From DATKCJ01 sp035513275 (GTDB lineage: Bacteria; Verrucomicrobiota; Verrucomicrobiia; Opitutales; Opitutaceae): 64,000 bases of DNA. A program made the translations under genes and the position numbers. The stretch covers positions 1 to 64,000 of the forward strand of contig DATKCJ010000225.1 of NCBI GenBank assembly GCA_035513275.1. Reading direction: 5' to 3'. Position 1 is the first letter of the stretch. Every line of letters begins with the position of its first letter. Below are positions 51,828-59,558 of this stretch, piece after piece. The notes under the pieces are model-generated. The model was not told where the DNA came from. It ran no database searches and was given only the letters and a program-made list of their open reading frames with translations.

Positions 51828-52286
51828 ATGACCGTGAATCCCATCTCCTCAATCTACGCGAACAACGGCAGCGATGTCGTCGTCCCGACACGCAAGACGA
51901 CACTCGGCTCCGAGGATTTCATGAAACTGCTCGCCGTGCAGTTCCAGCAGCAGGATCCGATGAAGCCTATGGAGGACACGGCTTTCATCGCGCAGATGGC
52001 GCAGTTCTCCGCGCTCGACCAGAGCAACAGCTTCGTGCGCGAGCTCGGCATCCTGCGAGCCGAGCAGCGGCAGGTGCTCGCACAAGGCTACCTCGGCCGG
52101 CAGCTCACCGTCACCGACGGCAAAGGCGGGATCGTGACCGGCGAAGTCAGCGGCATCGAGCACGCGTCCGACGGACCGCGCGTCGTGATCGGCGAAAACA
52201 CTTACTCGCTCTCCTCAGTGCTCCTCGTGGAGCCCGTCGTTTCCAAAACCGAACCCGTCGCGGACGAACCGCCTCCGGCCTCCTGA
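51828..52286 (+). CDS. flgD: hook cap protein FlgD
   Basis: A 152-residue scaffold. The conserved N-terminal block LGSEDFMKLLAVQFQQQDPMKPMEDTAFIAQMAQFSALDQ is complete; the C-terminal part (QLTVTDGKGGIVTGEVSGIE) is short and holds only one Tudor-like domain. It caps the growing hook. It begins 3 bp after fliK. Confidence 0.95.
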   Translation: MTVNPISSIYANNGSDVVVPTRKTTLGSEDFMKLLAVQFQQQDPMKPMEDTAFIAQMAQFSALDQSNSFVRELGILRAEQRQVLAQGYLGRQLTVTDGKGGIVTGEVSGIEHASDGPRVVIGENTYSLSSVLLVEPVVSKTEPVADEPPPAS

Positions 52287-52314
52287 TCAGTCAACCAGCA
52301 ACCAAAACGAACAC

Positions 52315-53178
52315 ATGGCCCTCATCGGCACACTCACCTCCGGCGTAAGCGCCCTGCGGACCTTCAGCAAAGGTCTTGAAGTCATCGGCAACAACATCGC
52401 GAACGTTAACACCACGGGCTACAAGAGCTCTCAGGCCACATTCGAGGACAGCTTCAGCAACACGCTCCGCGGCTCCGCGCCTTCGAACGGCGCCGTCTCC
52501 AGCCAGGCAGGTGTGCAGACTGGCACCGGCGTGCAGCTCGCCGCCATCGGCACGAACTTCGCCCAAGGCGCTCTCTCAACCACGGGCGTGACAACCGACC
52601 TCGGTATTTCCGGCGGCGGCTTCTTCATCGTTCGTGACGCGACCAGCGGCACCCAGTTCGCCACGCGCGACGGGTCATTCCGCGTCGACGACAGTGGTTT
52701 TGTTGTCACCCAGAGCGGCATCCGAGTGCAGGGTCTTACCGGCGGCGCTGTGGGCGATCTTCGCATCGGCCAGAATATCCCCGTCGGTTCGGAGCTTGCA
52801 TCCATCAGCATCGACAAGGGTGGCAACATCGTCGAGTTCTACGCCGACGGCACGTCGAGCAGCACGAACCGCGTGCTCCTGCAGAATTTCAACGACACTT
52901 CCGCGCTCATGCGCGAGGGTGCCAACCTCTACACGGCACTCGATGCAGCCGGCCCGATCGGCGGCGGCATCTTCGCGGGTGCAGCCACGGGCGGCAACGA
53001 CCCTGGCGCGAACGGCCTTGGCCGCATTCAGTCCGGCACGCTCGAGCAGTCCAACGTGGACCTCACGCAGCAGTTCTCCGAGCTCATCACGATTCAGCGC
53101 AGTTTCCAGGCCGGCTCCCGCCTCATCACCGTCTCCGACAGTGTGCTCGAGGATGTCGTGAACCTGAAGCGCTCGTAA
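52315..53178 (+). CDS. flgE: flagellar hook protein FlgE (short form)
   Basis: A 287-residue hook protein. N-terminus IGTLTSGVSALRTFSKGLEVIGNNIANVNTTGYKSSQATFEDSFS and C-terminus GTLEQSNVDLTQQFSELITIQRSFQAGSRLITVSDSVLEDVVNLKR are the hook/rod family ends. It is clearly shorter than the usual 400 or more residues, lacking most of the outer D2 domain. It could instead be one of the related rod proteins, but position after flgD favours FlgE. Confidence 0.88.
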   Translation: MALIGTLTSGVSALRTFSKGLEVIGNNIANVNTTGYKSSQATFEDSFSNTLRGSAPSNGAVSSQAGVQTGTGVQLAAIGTNFAQGALSTTGVTTDLGISGGGFFIVRDATSGTQFATRDGSFRVDDSGFVVTQSGIRVQGLTGGAVGDLRIGQNIPVGSELASISIDKGGNIVEFYADGTSSSTNRVLLQNFNDTSALMREGANLYTALDAAGPIGGGIFAGAATGGNDPGANGLGRIQSGTLEQSNVDLTQQFSELITIQRSFQAGSRLITVSDSVLEDVVNLKRS

Positions 53179-53197
53179 CAGTCGCACCACTCCCATC

Positions 53198-53767
53198 ATG
53201 GCCGCCAAGACAGAAGCCAAGGAAGCCGCTCCCGAGTCAGCCGCGCCGGCCGCACAGGCAGATGCACCGAAAGCATCGGGCGGCTTCCGAGCGTGGTTGC
53301 CCGCGATCCTCGCGCTCGTGCTCTCTCCCGCGGCATGCTGGGCCGTGGCGCAGTTCGTCCTCCTGCCCAAGCTCGAGGCACGCCTCGCCGGCGGGGCGAC
53401 TCAGCCCGCCTCGCATCCGGCTCCCGCTTCCTCGCACGGAAAGCGCGCGGGCGAGGGCGGGGAATCCGTCGAGAACTACGAGTTCAAAGACGTCGTCGTG
53501 AACCTGGCCGGCACGATGGGCACGCGCTACTTGAAGTGCAGCTTCGTCGTCACCGGCGCCGAGCCCGGCATCAAGACCGCGTTCGACGCTCAGAAGGCTC
53601 AGCTCACCGACCTCACGCTCAACGTGCTTTCGTCGCTTACGCTCGCTGACCTCGAGGAGCCTGGTTCCAAGAACGTGCTGCGCGAGCGTCTTGTCGCCAC
53701 CTACAACCAGACGCTCGGACGCCGCGTCGCCGAGCAGGTATACTTCTCGGACTTCGTGGTGCAGTGA
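53198..53767 (+). CDS. fliL: flagellar basal-body protein FliL
   Basis: A 189-residue single-pass protein. A charged, Ala-rich cytoplasmic start leads to one membrane segment (LPAILALVLSPAACWAVAQFVLL). The periplasmic FliL domain has ENYEFKDVVVNLAGTMGTRYLKCSFVV and ends RLVATYNQTLGRRVAEQVYFSDFVVQ. It rings the stator and supports torque. No ribosome binding site of standard kind is seen. Confidence 0.93.
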   Translation: MAAKTEAKEAAPESAAPAAQADAPKASGGFRAWLPAILALVLSPAACWAVAQFVLLPKLEARLAGGATQPASHPAPASSHGKRAGEGGESVENYEFKDVVVNLAGTMGTRYLKCSFVVTGAEPGIKTAFDAQKAQLTDLTLNVLSSLTLADLEEPGSKNVLRERLVATYNQTLGRRVAEQVYFSDFVVQ

Positions 53768-53962
53768 GCGGAGGAGAGACCAAGGGACCAAGGGACCACG
53801 GACCACAAGACCACTCGAATGCGGATTGCGGATTTCGGATTGCGGAATGCTTCGGCAACTCCGGACCACGCGCGAGACAAGCGCCTCCTTCCTGAACGAT
53901 TCGCAGTCCGCACTCCGAAATCCGGAACCCGAGATCCCAAACCCTAGACCCTGGACCCAAAA
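53768..53962. repeat. GACCA and ATTGCGGAT spacer before fliM
   Basis: GACCAAGGGACCAAGGGACC and GACCACAAGACCAC come first, GCGGATTGCGGATTTCGG (53820-53838) faces GCAGTCCGCACTCCGAAATC (53903-53922), then CCGAGATCCCAAACCCTAGACC leads to the ATG. Confidence 0.7.
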
Positions 53963-55021
53963 ATGTCCGACGACCCAAACCAGGAGCCCGATTTTCTCGA
54001 TCAGTCCGAGATCGACAGGCTGCTCGCGCAAAGCGCCGAGGCGGATCAGCCAAAGCAGCTCCTCATCCGCGCCGACGGCAAGCGCGCGGAAACCGAGTCG
54101 CTCAAGGTCGAGCCTTACGATTTTCGCAACCCCGCGTTCCTCTCGGAAGTCGAGCTGCGCCGGCTGCGTCTTGTGCATGAGGATTTCATCCGCTACCTCA
54201 GCGCGCGTCTCTCGTTGTTTCTGCGCATGGAGTTCGGCGTGAAGATGGCGAAGCTCACCACGGTCGCCTACTCGAAGTTCACCGAGTCGCTGCCGAGCCC
54301 GACGCACATCTGCCTCTTCAAGGCCGAGCCGCTCACCGGCGTCGGCGTGCTCGATATCAACCCGCGCCTCGCGCTCACGATCGCCGACCGCCTCCTCGGC
54401 GGACGCGGCCACTCCGTGAAGGCCGAGCGCTACCTCACCGAGATCGAGATCGGCCTGCTCGAGGACATCATGCTCATCGTCCTCGAGGAATGGTGCAGCC
54501 AGTGGAAGCAGGAGGAGGATCTCAGCCCGCTCCTCATCGGCCATGAAAACAACGGCCGCTTCCTGCAAACCTCGCCGCGCGACGCCATTATCCTCGCGCT
54601 CACGATGGAGGTGAACTTCGGCGACTGCGCCGAGCAGATGCAGATCGGCGTGCCTTATTACACGATTGAGCCGCTTGTCCGCAAAATGCAGGCGCGCCGT
54701 CAGAAGGACACCGCCGTGACCACCGACACGCGCAAGCGCGCCGGCTGGCAGCCCGCCTACGACCGCATCTCGCTCCCCGTGCGCGCGGAGTGGAACGCGC
54801 TCGATCTCACGCTGCGCGAACTCTCATGCCTTCGCGTGGGCGATGTGATCGAGCTGCCCGCAGGCCTGCTCACGGACACGCGCTTGCTTCTCAACGGCAC
54901 CCTGAAATTCGTCGGCACAGCCGGCCTCGAAGGGGACCGCGTCGCCGTGCAACTCAACCACAAGCTTTCTTCGCAGGAGGCGCCACTCATTGGAAAATCA
55001 CATGGAAACAAAAACACTTGA
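53963..55021 (+). CDS. fliM: flagellar motor switch protein FliM
   Basis: A 352-residue switch protein. The CheY-binding peptide is present near the N-terminus (DFLDQSEIDRLLA). The middle CheC-like domain has PTHICLFKAEPLTGVGVLDINPRLALTIADRLLGG and TEIEIGLLEDIMLIVLEEW, and the C-terminal surface-presentation domain has PVRAEWNALDLTLRELSCLRVGDVIELP. It is the site where phospho-CheY acts, so a CheY-like receiver must exist. Confidence 0.97.
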   Translation: MSDDPNQEPDFLDQSEIDRLLAQSAEADQPKQLLIRADGKRAETESLKVEPYDFRNPAFLSEVELRRLRLVHEDFIRYLSARLSLFLRMEFGVKMAKLTTVAYSKFTESLPSPTHICLFKAEPLTGVGVLDINPRLALTIADRLLGGRGHSVKAERYLTEIEIGLLEDIMLIVLEEWCSQWKQEEDLSPLLIGHENNGRFLQTSPRDAIILALTMEVNFGDCAEQMQIGVPYYTIEPLVRKMQARRQKDTAVTTDTRKRAGWQPAYDRISLPVRAEWNALDLTLRELSCLRVGDVIELPAGLLTDTRLLLNGTLKFVGTAGLEGDRVAVQLNHKLSSQEAPLIGKSHGNKNT

Positions 55022-55256
55022 TATCGTTCTCGACGTTAAGGTGAAGGTAACCGTGCAGCTCGGCTCGTGCATCCTGCCGATGCGCGAGGTGCTCGAGCTC
55101 TCTCCCGGCTCCGTCGTGCAACTCAACCAGCACGCGAGCGATCCGGTCGGACTCTACGTGAACGACAAGCTCGTTGCCTACGGCGAAGTCGTCGTCGTCG
55201 AGGACAACTTCGGCATCAAAATCACGGAGCTGGTGGGAAGCCAGCCCGCTGCATGA
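55002..55256 (+). CDS. fliN: flagellar motor switch protein FliN (short)
   Basis: An 84-residue FliN consisting of just the SpoA domain: TLDIVLDVKVKVTVQLGSCILPMREVLELSPGSVVQLN, DPVGLYVNDKLVAYGEVVVVEDNFGIKI. It builds the bottom of the C-ring. The ATG overlaps fliM by 20 bp. A TTG at 54990 has AGGAGG 9 bp before it and would add four residues; it is a real alternative. Confidence 0.96.
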   Translation: METKTLDIVLDVKVKVTVQLGSCILPMREVLELSPGSVVQLNQHASDPVGLYVNDKLVAYGEVVVVEDNFGIKITELVGSQPAA

Positions 55257-55369
55257 GGCTCGTTGAACATGAGCTCCGGAATGTTGGGCCAGCGCCTGCG
55301 CTGGGCCAGACCCTCCGCATCGGACTTCGCCGGGCTTCGACCCGACAGGAGGGGAGGCCCTGCGATACT

Positions 55370-55780
55370 GTGCCAGACGTTTTCACCCGGGGTTTGAAGC
55401 TCCTTCTCGCCGTCGCCGCGCTGGTCCTTGCTCCCCCCGTCGTGCAGGCGGCTGACACGGATGTGATCCACCCGCGTGCCGCGTCGCAGACCGCGGCACC
55501 TGCTGGCGAGGGCGCCGCGCGCTCCTCGTGGCCGCTTGTCGCCGCGCTCGGCCTGTGTGCCGCCGCCGGCGGAGTGATGTGGTTCCGCGGCCGCCAGTCC
55601 GGCGCGATGGGCACGCGTGCCGCGAAGAAACTTTCGATCGCCGAGAGCCGGCCGCTTGGAAACAGGCAGCATCTCGTCGTCGCCGACTACGCGGGTCGCA
55701 AGTTTCTTCTCGGGGTTTGCCCCGGCCGGATCGAAATGATCACCGCGCTCGACAATCCGGAGCAGGACGACGAGTCGTGA
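55370..55780 (+). CDS. fliO: flagellar biosynthesis protein FliO-like
   Basis: A 136-residue protein. The GTG start gives a signal peptide (LKLLLAVAALVLAPPVVQA) and has AGGAGG 15 bp upstream. A membrane segment (WPLVAALGLCAAAGGVMWF) and the FliO tail KKLSIAESRPLGNRQHLVVADYAGRKFLLGV follow. An ATG at 55253 overlapping the fliN stop is an alternative, giving a longer cytoplasmic start. FliO helps assemble the FliP ring. It overlaps fliP by 4 bp. Confidence 0.85.
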   Translation: MPDVFTRGLKLLLAVAALVLAPPVVQAADTDVIHPRAASQTAAPAGEGAARSSWPLVAALGLCAAAGGVMWFRGRQSGAMGTRAAKKLSIAESRPLGNRQHLVVADYAGRKFLLGVCPGRIEMITALDNPEQDDES

Positions 55781-56757
55781 AGAGGGCGCTCAGGTTTCTA
55801 TGTAGGAGCGCGCTTGCGCGCGATATGGTGTGGCTGCGGCTTCCAGCAGCAGGCTTCGACCATCTGCGGCAAGATGCCGCAGCCACGCTTAATCGCCCGC
55901 AAGCGGGCTCCTACCTTCGGATTCCCGGCCTCCTCGTGATCGTTTCGCTTTTCGTCGCGATTCCCGCCTCTGCGCAGGAAATGCCCGCGCCGATTGCGCC
56001 GATCGAGATGCCGTCGATCGATGCCGCCTCTTCCGCTTCGACCGCTGCGGGATCGACGGCGGCAGCCGCATCCGCTTCTTCCGATCCGCTGAAACTCTCA
56101 ATCAATCTCGAAGGCAGCGAGCAGAAGGGTCAGCTGAGCGTGGCGGTGCAGATCGTCGTCCTTATGACGCTGCTTTCCGTGGCGCCGTCACTCGTGCTGC
56201 TGATGACGTCGTTCACGCGCATCGTGATCGTGCTCGGCTTCGTGCGCACCGCGCTCGGGGTGCAAAGCGCTCCGTCGAACCAGATCATCATCGGCCTGTC
56301 GCTTTTCCTCACGTTCTTCATCATGAGCCCGGTGATCGACCGTGTGCACGGCGACTCGCTCAAGCCCTACATGGCCGGAGAGATCACATCGGAAGTGGCG
56401 ATGGAGCGTGCGACCGGCCCGGTGCGCGACTTCATGCTGAAGCAGACGCGCACGCGCGACCTGGAATATTTTCTCGAGCTCGGCGGCTACGGCCCGACTG
56501 CGGTGAAGGATCTGCCGATGCGCGTTGTCGTGCCGGCGTTCGTGATCAGCGAGCTGCAGACGGCCTTCCAAATGGGCTTCCTGCTCTTCCTGCCGTTCCT
56601 CGTGATCGACTTCCTCGTGTCCTCGGTGCTGATGTCGCTCGGCATGATGATGATGCCGCCGAACGTCGTCTCACTGCCCATCAAGCTGCTTCTCTTCGTG
56701 CTCGTCGACGGGTGGCACCTGATCGTGAAGTCGCTCGTCCAAAGTTTCTCTGGATGA
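55777..56757 (+). CDS. fliP: flagellar export gate protein FliP with repeat-derived N-terminal insert
   Basis: A 326-residue FliP. From about residue 100 it is typical: QIVVLMTLLSVAPSLVLLMTSFTRIVIVLGFVRTALGVQ, QIIIGLSLFLTFFIMSPVID, TAFQMGFLLFLPFLVIDFLVSSVLMSLGMMMM, LPIKLLLFVLVDGWHLI. The N-terminal signal peptide core (IPGLLVIVSLFVAIPASA) is preceded by about 40 residues (CRSALARDMVWLRLPAAG onward) encoded by a dispersed REP pair. GTG overlaps the fliO stop. An ATG at 55825 inside the insert is possible. FliP forms the export pore in the inner membrane. Confidence 0.95.
   Translation: MKRALRFLCRSALARDMVWLRLPAAGFDHLRQDAAATLNRPQAGSYLRIPGLLVIVSLFVAIPASAQEMPAPIAPIEMPSIDAASSASTAAGSTAAAASASSDPLKLSINLEGSEQKGQLSVAVQIVVLMTLLSVAPSLVLLMTSFTRIVIVLGFVRTALGVQSAPSNQIIIGLSLFLTFFIMSPVIDRVHGDSLKPYMAGEITSEVAMERATGPVRDFMLKQTRTRDLEYFLELGGYGPTAVKDLPMRVVVPAFVISELQTAFQMGFLLFLPFLVIDFLVSSVLMSLGMMMMPPNVVSLPIKLLLFVLVDGWHLIVKSLVQSFSG
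55797..55917. repeat. inverted REP pair inserted in the fliP leader
   Basis: Left end TGTAGGAGCGCGCTTGCGCG and GTGTGGCTGCGGC are mirrored on the right by GCCGCAGCCACGCTTAATCG and CGCAAGCGGGCTCCTACC. The 120-bp element can form one long hairpin and keeps the fliP frame open. Another copy is at 33.7 kb. Confidence 0.75.
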
Positions 56758-56784
56758 GCGCCTGGCGCTCATCCAGAGAAACTT
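56742..56784 (+). repeat. perfect 20-bp hairpin across the fliP stop codon
   Basis: Both arms are 20 bp with no mismatch, and the loop is just CTG. The left arm contains the last codons of fliP (CTCTGGATGAGCGC with the TGA stop at 56755-56757); the right arm mirrors them. Confidence 0.9.
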
Positions 56785-56786
56785 CA

Positions 56787-56805
56787 GGTTTTGCTCCGCA
56801 AAACC
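56787..56805 (+). repeat. second hairpin between fliP and fliQ
   Basis: GGTTTTGC-TCC-GCAAAACC: 8-bp perfect arms and a 3-nt loop, starting 3 bp after the first hairpin. Confidence 0.8.
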
Positions 56806-56883
56806 CTGGAGATTCCAAGAACCTACCATCCTCAATCAGAAGTCCAAAGTTCCAATGCGCGAAAACCCCGAGTCCGTCACTTT

Positions 56884-56906
56884 AGGTTTTCGCATCGCGA
56901 AAACCT
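56884..56906 (+). repeat. third hairpin abutting the fliQ start
   Basis: AGGTTTTCGC-ATC-GCGAAAACCT: perfect 10-bp arms, 3-nt loop, ending 1 bp before ATG. GCGAAAACC at 56859-56867 could pair with the left arm instead, giving an alternative fold. Confidence 0.85.
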
Positions 56907-56907
56907 C

Positions 56908-57177
56908 ATGAACCCCGAAATCGCCATCGACCTTTTCAAGACAACGCTGGTCTTCGCGCTCTACATCGTCGCGCCGTTCCTCATCACGGTGCTGGTCGTC
57001 GGCCTCCTCTCGAGCCTGATCCAGTCGGTCACTTCGATTCAGGAGCAGACCCTGACGTTTGCGCCCAAGCTTGTCGCGCTGTCGGGGCTCGGGCTGATCC
57101 TGACGCCGTGGCTGCTGCGCTCGCTCACGGAGTTTGCCAGCTCGACGATCGCGAGGATGGCGACCCTGGCGCACTGA
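56908..57177 (+). CDS. fliQ: flagellar export gate protein FliQ
   Basis: An 89-residue two-helix membrane protein: DLFKTTLVFALYIVAPFLITVLVVGLLSSLIQSVTSIQEQTLTF, then PKLVALSGLGLILTPWLLRSLTEF. The SxxQxxTSIQEQTL loop is the family signature. Start fixed by homology; the hairpin before it masks the initiation region. Confidence 0.97.
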   Translation: MNPEIAIDLFKTTLVFALYIVAPFLITVLVVGLLSSLIQSVTSIQEQTLTFAPKLVALSGLGLILTPWLLRSLTEFASSTIARMATLAH

Positions 57178-57322
57178 GATGTGAAGAGACCACGGGACCA
57201 CTGACCACGGGACCACGAGGCTCCAGAGAACAGGAGACAGGGGACGGGAGATCGATCTGTCACCTGACCACTGTCCACTGACTCCTGGCCCCTTTCCACT
57301 CTCACTTTCACTTTCACTCCTT
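57178..57322. repeat. GACCAC and CTCACTTTCACT spacer before fliR
   Basis: GAGACCACGGGACCACTGACC and CACGGGACCACGAGGC start it; CACTCTCACTTTCACTTTCA (57298-57317) ends it just before the GTG. Confidence 0.7.
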
Positions 57323-58072
57323 GTGCCCCTCGATCTTCTCTTCTCCTGGAACTTTCTGTTCCTGCGCGCGCTGGGCGTGGTGTTGTTGCTGCCCACGCTC
57401 GCGAACAAGGCACCGCCCGTGATTGTGCGAATCGCGCTCGCTGCTGCGATCGCCGTGCTTCTTGCGGGCCTTGTGCCTGTCCGGGCGCCGACGACGCTCT
57501 GGGGACTCGTGTTCGCAGCGTCGGGCGAGGTTTTACTCGGACTCGCGCTCGGCTTCGTCGTGAGGATGTCGTTTGCCGCGGTGGAAATGGCGGGGCGGGT
57601 GATTTCCTCGGAAGTCGGCATGTCGGCGACGCCGGGCTTCGGCACGCCGGAGATGAGCACGGAGGCGCTCGCATCGTTTCTCTACTCGCTGGCGATCGTG
57701 CTGTTCTTCCTTTTCGGCGCGCACCTTGGGGCGCTGAGCGCGTTTGCGCGGAGTTTCGAACTCGCGGCTGCGGGCGCACCGATGATCGGGAGCGGAGCAG
57801 TGGAGGGGATCCTGCGCGGCACCGCGCACGTGATCGAACTGGGGGTGCGAATCGCGGCGCCTTTCATTGCGTTGAACTTTCTTGTGACAATTGCCTTCTC
57901 GGCACTCGGGCGCGCGGTGTCGCGGATGCAGGTCTTTGTGCTCAGCTTTCCGTCGCGCGTGTTGCTCGGGCTCGGGTTGCTTGGAACCGCGGGCGCATTG
58001 GTCGCGCGCTACCTGCACGCTGAGTTTGCGGACCTGCCGGGTCAGATGCTGCAGATGCTCGTCGTGGGTTGA
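57323..58072 (+). CDS. fliR: flagellar export gate protein FliR
   Basis: A 249-residue multi-pass protein beginning MPLDLLFSWNFLFLRALGVVLLLP. It has six or so hydrophobic segments and the family stretches LGLALGFVVRMSFAAVEMAGRVISSEVG and APFIALNFLVTIAFSALGRAVSRMQVFVLSFP. GTG start with no ribosome binding site. Part of the FliPQR pore. Last gene of the flgB array. Confidence 0.97.
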   Translation: MPLDLLFSWNFLFLRALGVVLLLPTLANKAPPVIVRIALAAAIAVLLAGLVPVRAPTTLWGLVFAASGEVLLGLALGFVVRMSFAAVEMAGRVISSEVGMSATPGFGTPEMSTEALASFLYSLAIVLFFLFGAHLGALSAFARSFELAAAGAPMIGSGAVEGILRGTAHVIELGVRIAAPFIALNFLVTIAFSALGRAVSRMQVFVLSFPSRVLLGLGLLGTAGALVARYLHAEFADLPGQMLQMLVVG

Positions 58073-58282
58073 GGCTTCAGGTGGCGCGCCTGTCGCCGGG
58101 AGGCGCGATTCGTTTCGCGATTTTGCGCCGGGATCAGACACGCTGCCGAAAACGGGCAATATCCATGCGGACTGGAAAATTTTGCCGCTAAAAGTTGCGC
58201 GGGTTATCCGCGGCGTGTGTCGGGGATTATTATCGAGTGTTAAGCGTTGATGTGCAGCGGCCGAATCTCAACCGGCCGGGGT
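58073..58282. promoter_or_regulatory. upstream region of flhB
   Basis: The 210 bp between fliR and the flhB promoter holds no gene. TGCCGAAAACGGGCA near 58143 and GGCCGAATCTCAACCGGCC near 58259 are imperfect palindromes where a sigma-54 activator might bind. Confidence 0.3.
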
Positions 58283-58298
58283 TGGCATCGGCGTTGCT
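58283..58298 (+). promoter_or_regulatory. sigma-54 promoter of the flhB-flhA-flhF-fliA operon
   Basis: TGGCAT, 5 bp, TTGCT fits the -24/-12 consensus in all key bases. The start point would be about 58309, 5 bp before the flhB ATG. Confidence 0.8.
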
Positions 58299-58313
58299 AA
58301 AGTCCGGGTAATC

Positions 58314-59423
58314 ATGGCCGAAACGGACCAAGACCAGGCCCAAAAGACAGAACAAGCCACGGAGAAGCGCCTCCATGAAGCGCATGAGCGTGGACAGTTC
58401 GCCAAGAGTCCCGAGTTCTCCGTCCTGTGCACCCTGGCCGCTGCGGTCGGAATGCTCGCCTTCACGCTGCAGTCCTCGGCGCGCGCGTTGGCGGAGTATT
58501 CGGTCGGCATGTTCACGGGGTTTGTGGGCATCCGCATCGAAATCGACACCGTGGCCGAGCAGCTCCTTCGCGCGATGCTCGCGCTCGGCAATGCGCTTCT
58601 GCCGGTGCTCATCGCGACCGCGGGGGCGGCCGTCCTCGCCGGGAGCATCCAAAGCGGTTTCCGCGTTTCGTCGAAGGCCATCGGCTTCAAGCTCGAGAAT
58701 CTCAATCCCACGAACGGTTTCAAGCGGCTGTTTTCCAAGGCCACGCTTGTGCGTGGAGGGCTCGATATCCTGAAGCTCGTCGCGATCGGCGGTTTTCTTG
58801 TGGCAGGCGCGCGCGCGCTGTTCGAGGACCCGCTGTTCTCGGCGCCTGTCGAGGCCGCGTATCTGGGCCAGTTCCTCCAAGGCGCGGCGATGACGTTTCT
58901 CACGCGGGTGCTGTGCGCTTTGGCGGTTGTCGCCGCGATCGGCTACGCGTGGGAAAAATACAAGACCTCGCGCGACCTCATGATGACGCGCCAGGAACTG
59001 AAGGACGAACGCAAGAATTCCGAGGGCGACGCGACAGTGAAGTCGGCCATGCGCCGCCTCGCGCGCCGCATCATGCAAAAGCAGATGCTCGCCGCCGTGC
59101 CGACGGCCGACGTGATCATCACGAACCCGACCCACTATGCCGTCGCGCTCAAATACGAGCGCGGGCTCGACCAGGCGCCGATCGTGCTGGCGAAGGGCGA
59201 GAACCGGTTTGCGCAGCGCATCAAGGCGCTCGCGGCCGAGCATGGCGTGCCGACCGTCGAGAACAAGCCGGTCGCGCGGGTTCTGTTCGCGCTGGGCAAG
59301 GTGGGGGAGGGCATTCCGCCCGAGCTCTACCAGGCGGTCGCCGAGATCCTGGCGGTCGTCTATCGCACGCACCGTTTCTATTTCCATCAACTTCGCACAC
59401 GACGCTGGGAGGCGGCGGCGTGA
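58314..59423 (+). CDS. flhB: export gate specificity switch FlhB
   Basis: A 369-residue protein. N-terminus QKTEQATEKRLHEAHERGQFAKSPE is the family signature, four membrane segments follow, and the self-cleavage site NPTH is at 271-274 in IITNPTHYAVALKYE. Cleavage there, prompted by FliK, switches export from hook to filament proteins. First gene after a sigma-54 promoter. Confidence 0.97.
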   Translation: MAETDQDQAQKTEQATEKRLHEAHERGQFAKSPEFSVLCTLAAAVGMLAFTLQSSARALAEYSVGMFTGFVGIRIEIDTVAEQLLRAMLALGNALLPVLIATAGAAVLAGSIQSGFRVSSKAIGFKLENLNPTNGFKRLFSKATLVRGGLDILKLVAIGGFLVAGARALFEDPLFSAPVEAAYLGQFLQGAAMTFLTRVLCALAVVAAIGYAWEKYKTSRDLMMTRQELKDERKNSEGDATVKSAMRRLARRIMQKQMLAAVPTADVIITNPTHYAVALKYERGLDQAPIVLAKGENRFAQRIKALAAEHGVPTVENKPVARVLFALGKVGEGIPPELYQAVAEILAVVYRTHRFYFHQLRTRRWEAAA

Positions 59424-59558
59424 TGAGAGAGACCACGGACAACGGGACCACTGACGACGGGACCACTGACCACTGACCATGAGAACCAAAATGCCCATAA
59501 CAAACACAAGGCTCGCCGTGGTCCTGTGGTCCGTGGTCCGAGGTCTCTCCTTCTGACG
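59424..59558. repeat. GACCAC spacer with self-complementary ends before flhA
   Basis: GAGAGACCACGGACAACGGG on the left faces GGTCCGTGGTCCGAGGTCTC on the right, so a long hairpin can form between flhB and flhA. Confidence 0.7.

Noticed and set aside
58298..58324. TAAAGTCC, 11 bp, GCCGAAAC, resembling a sigma-28 promoter at flhB
   Set aside because: The flhB ATG lies inside the spacer, so transcription would start within the gene; the overlapping sigma-54 element explains the region better.
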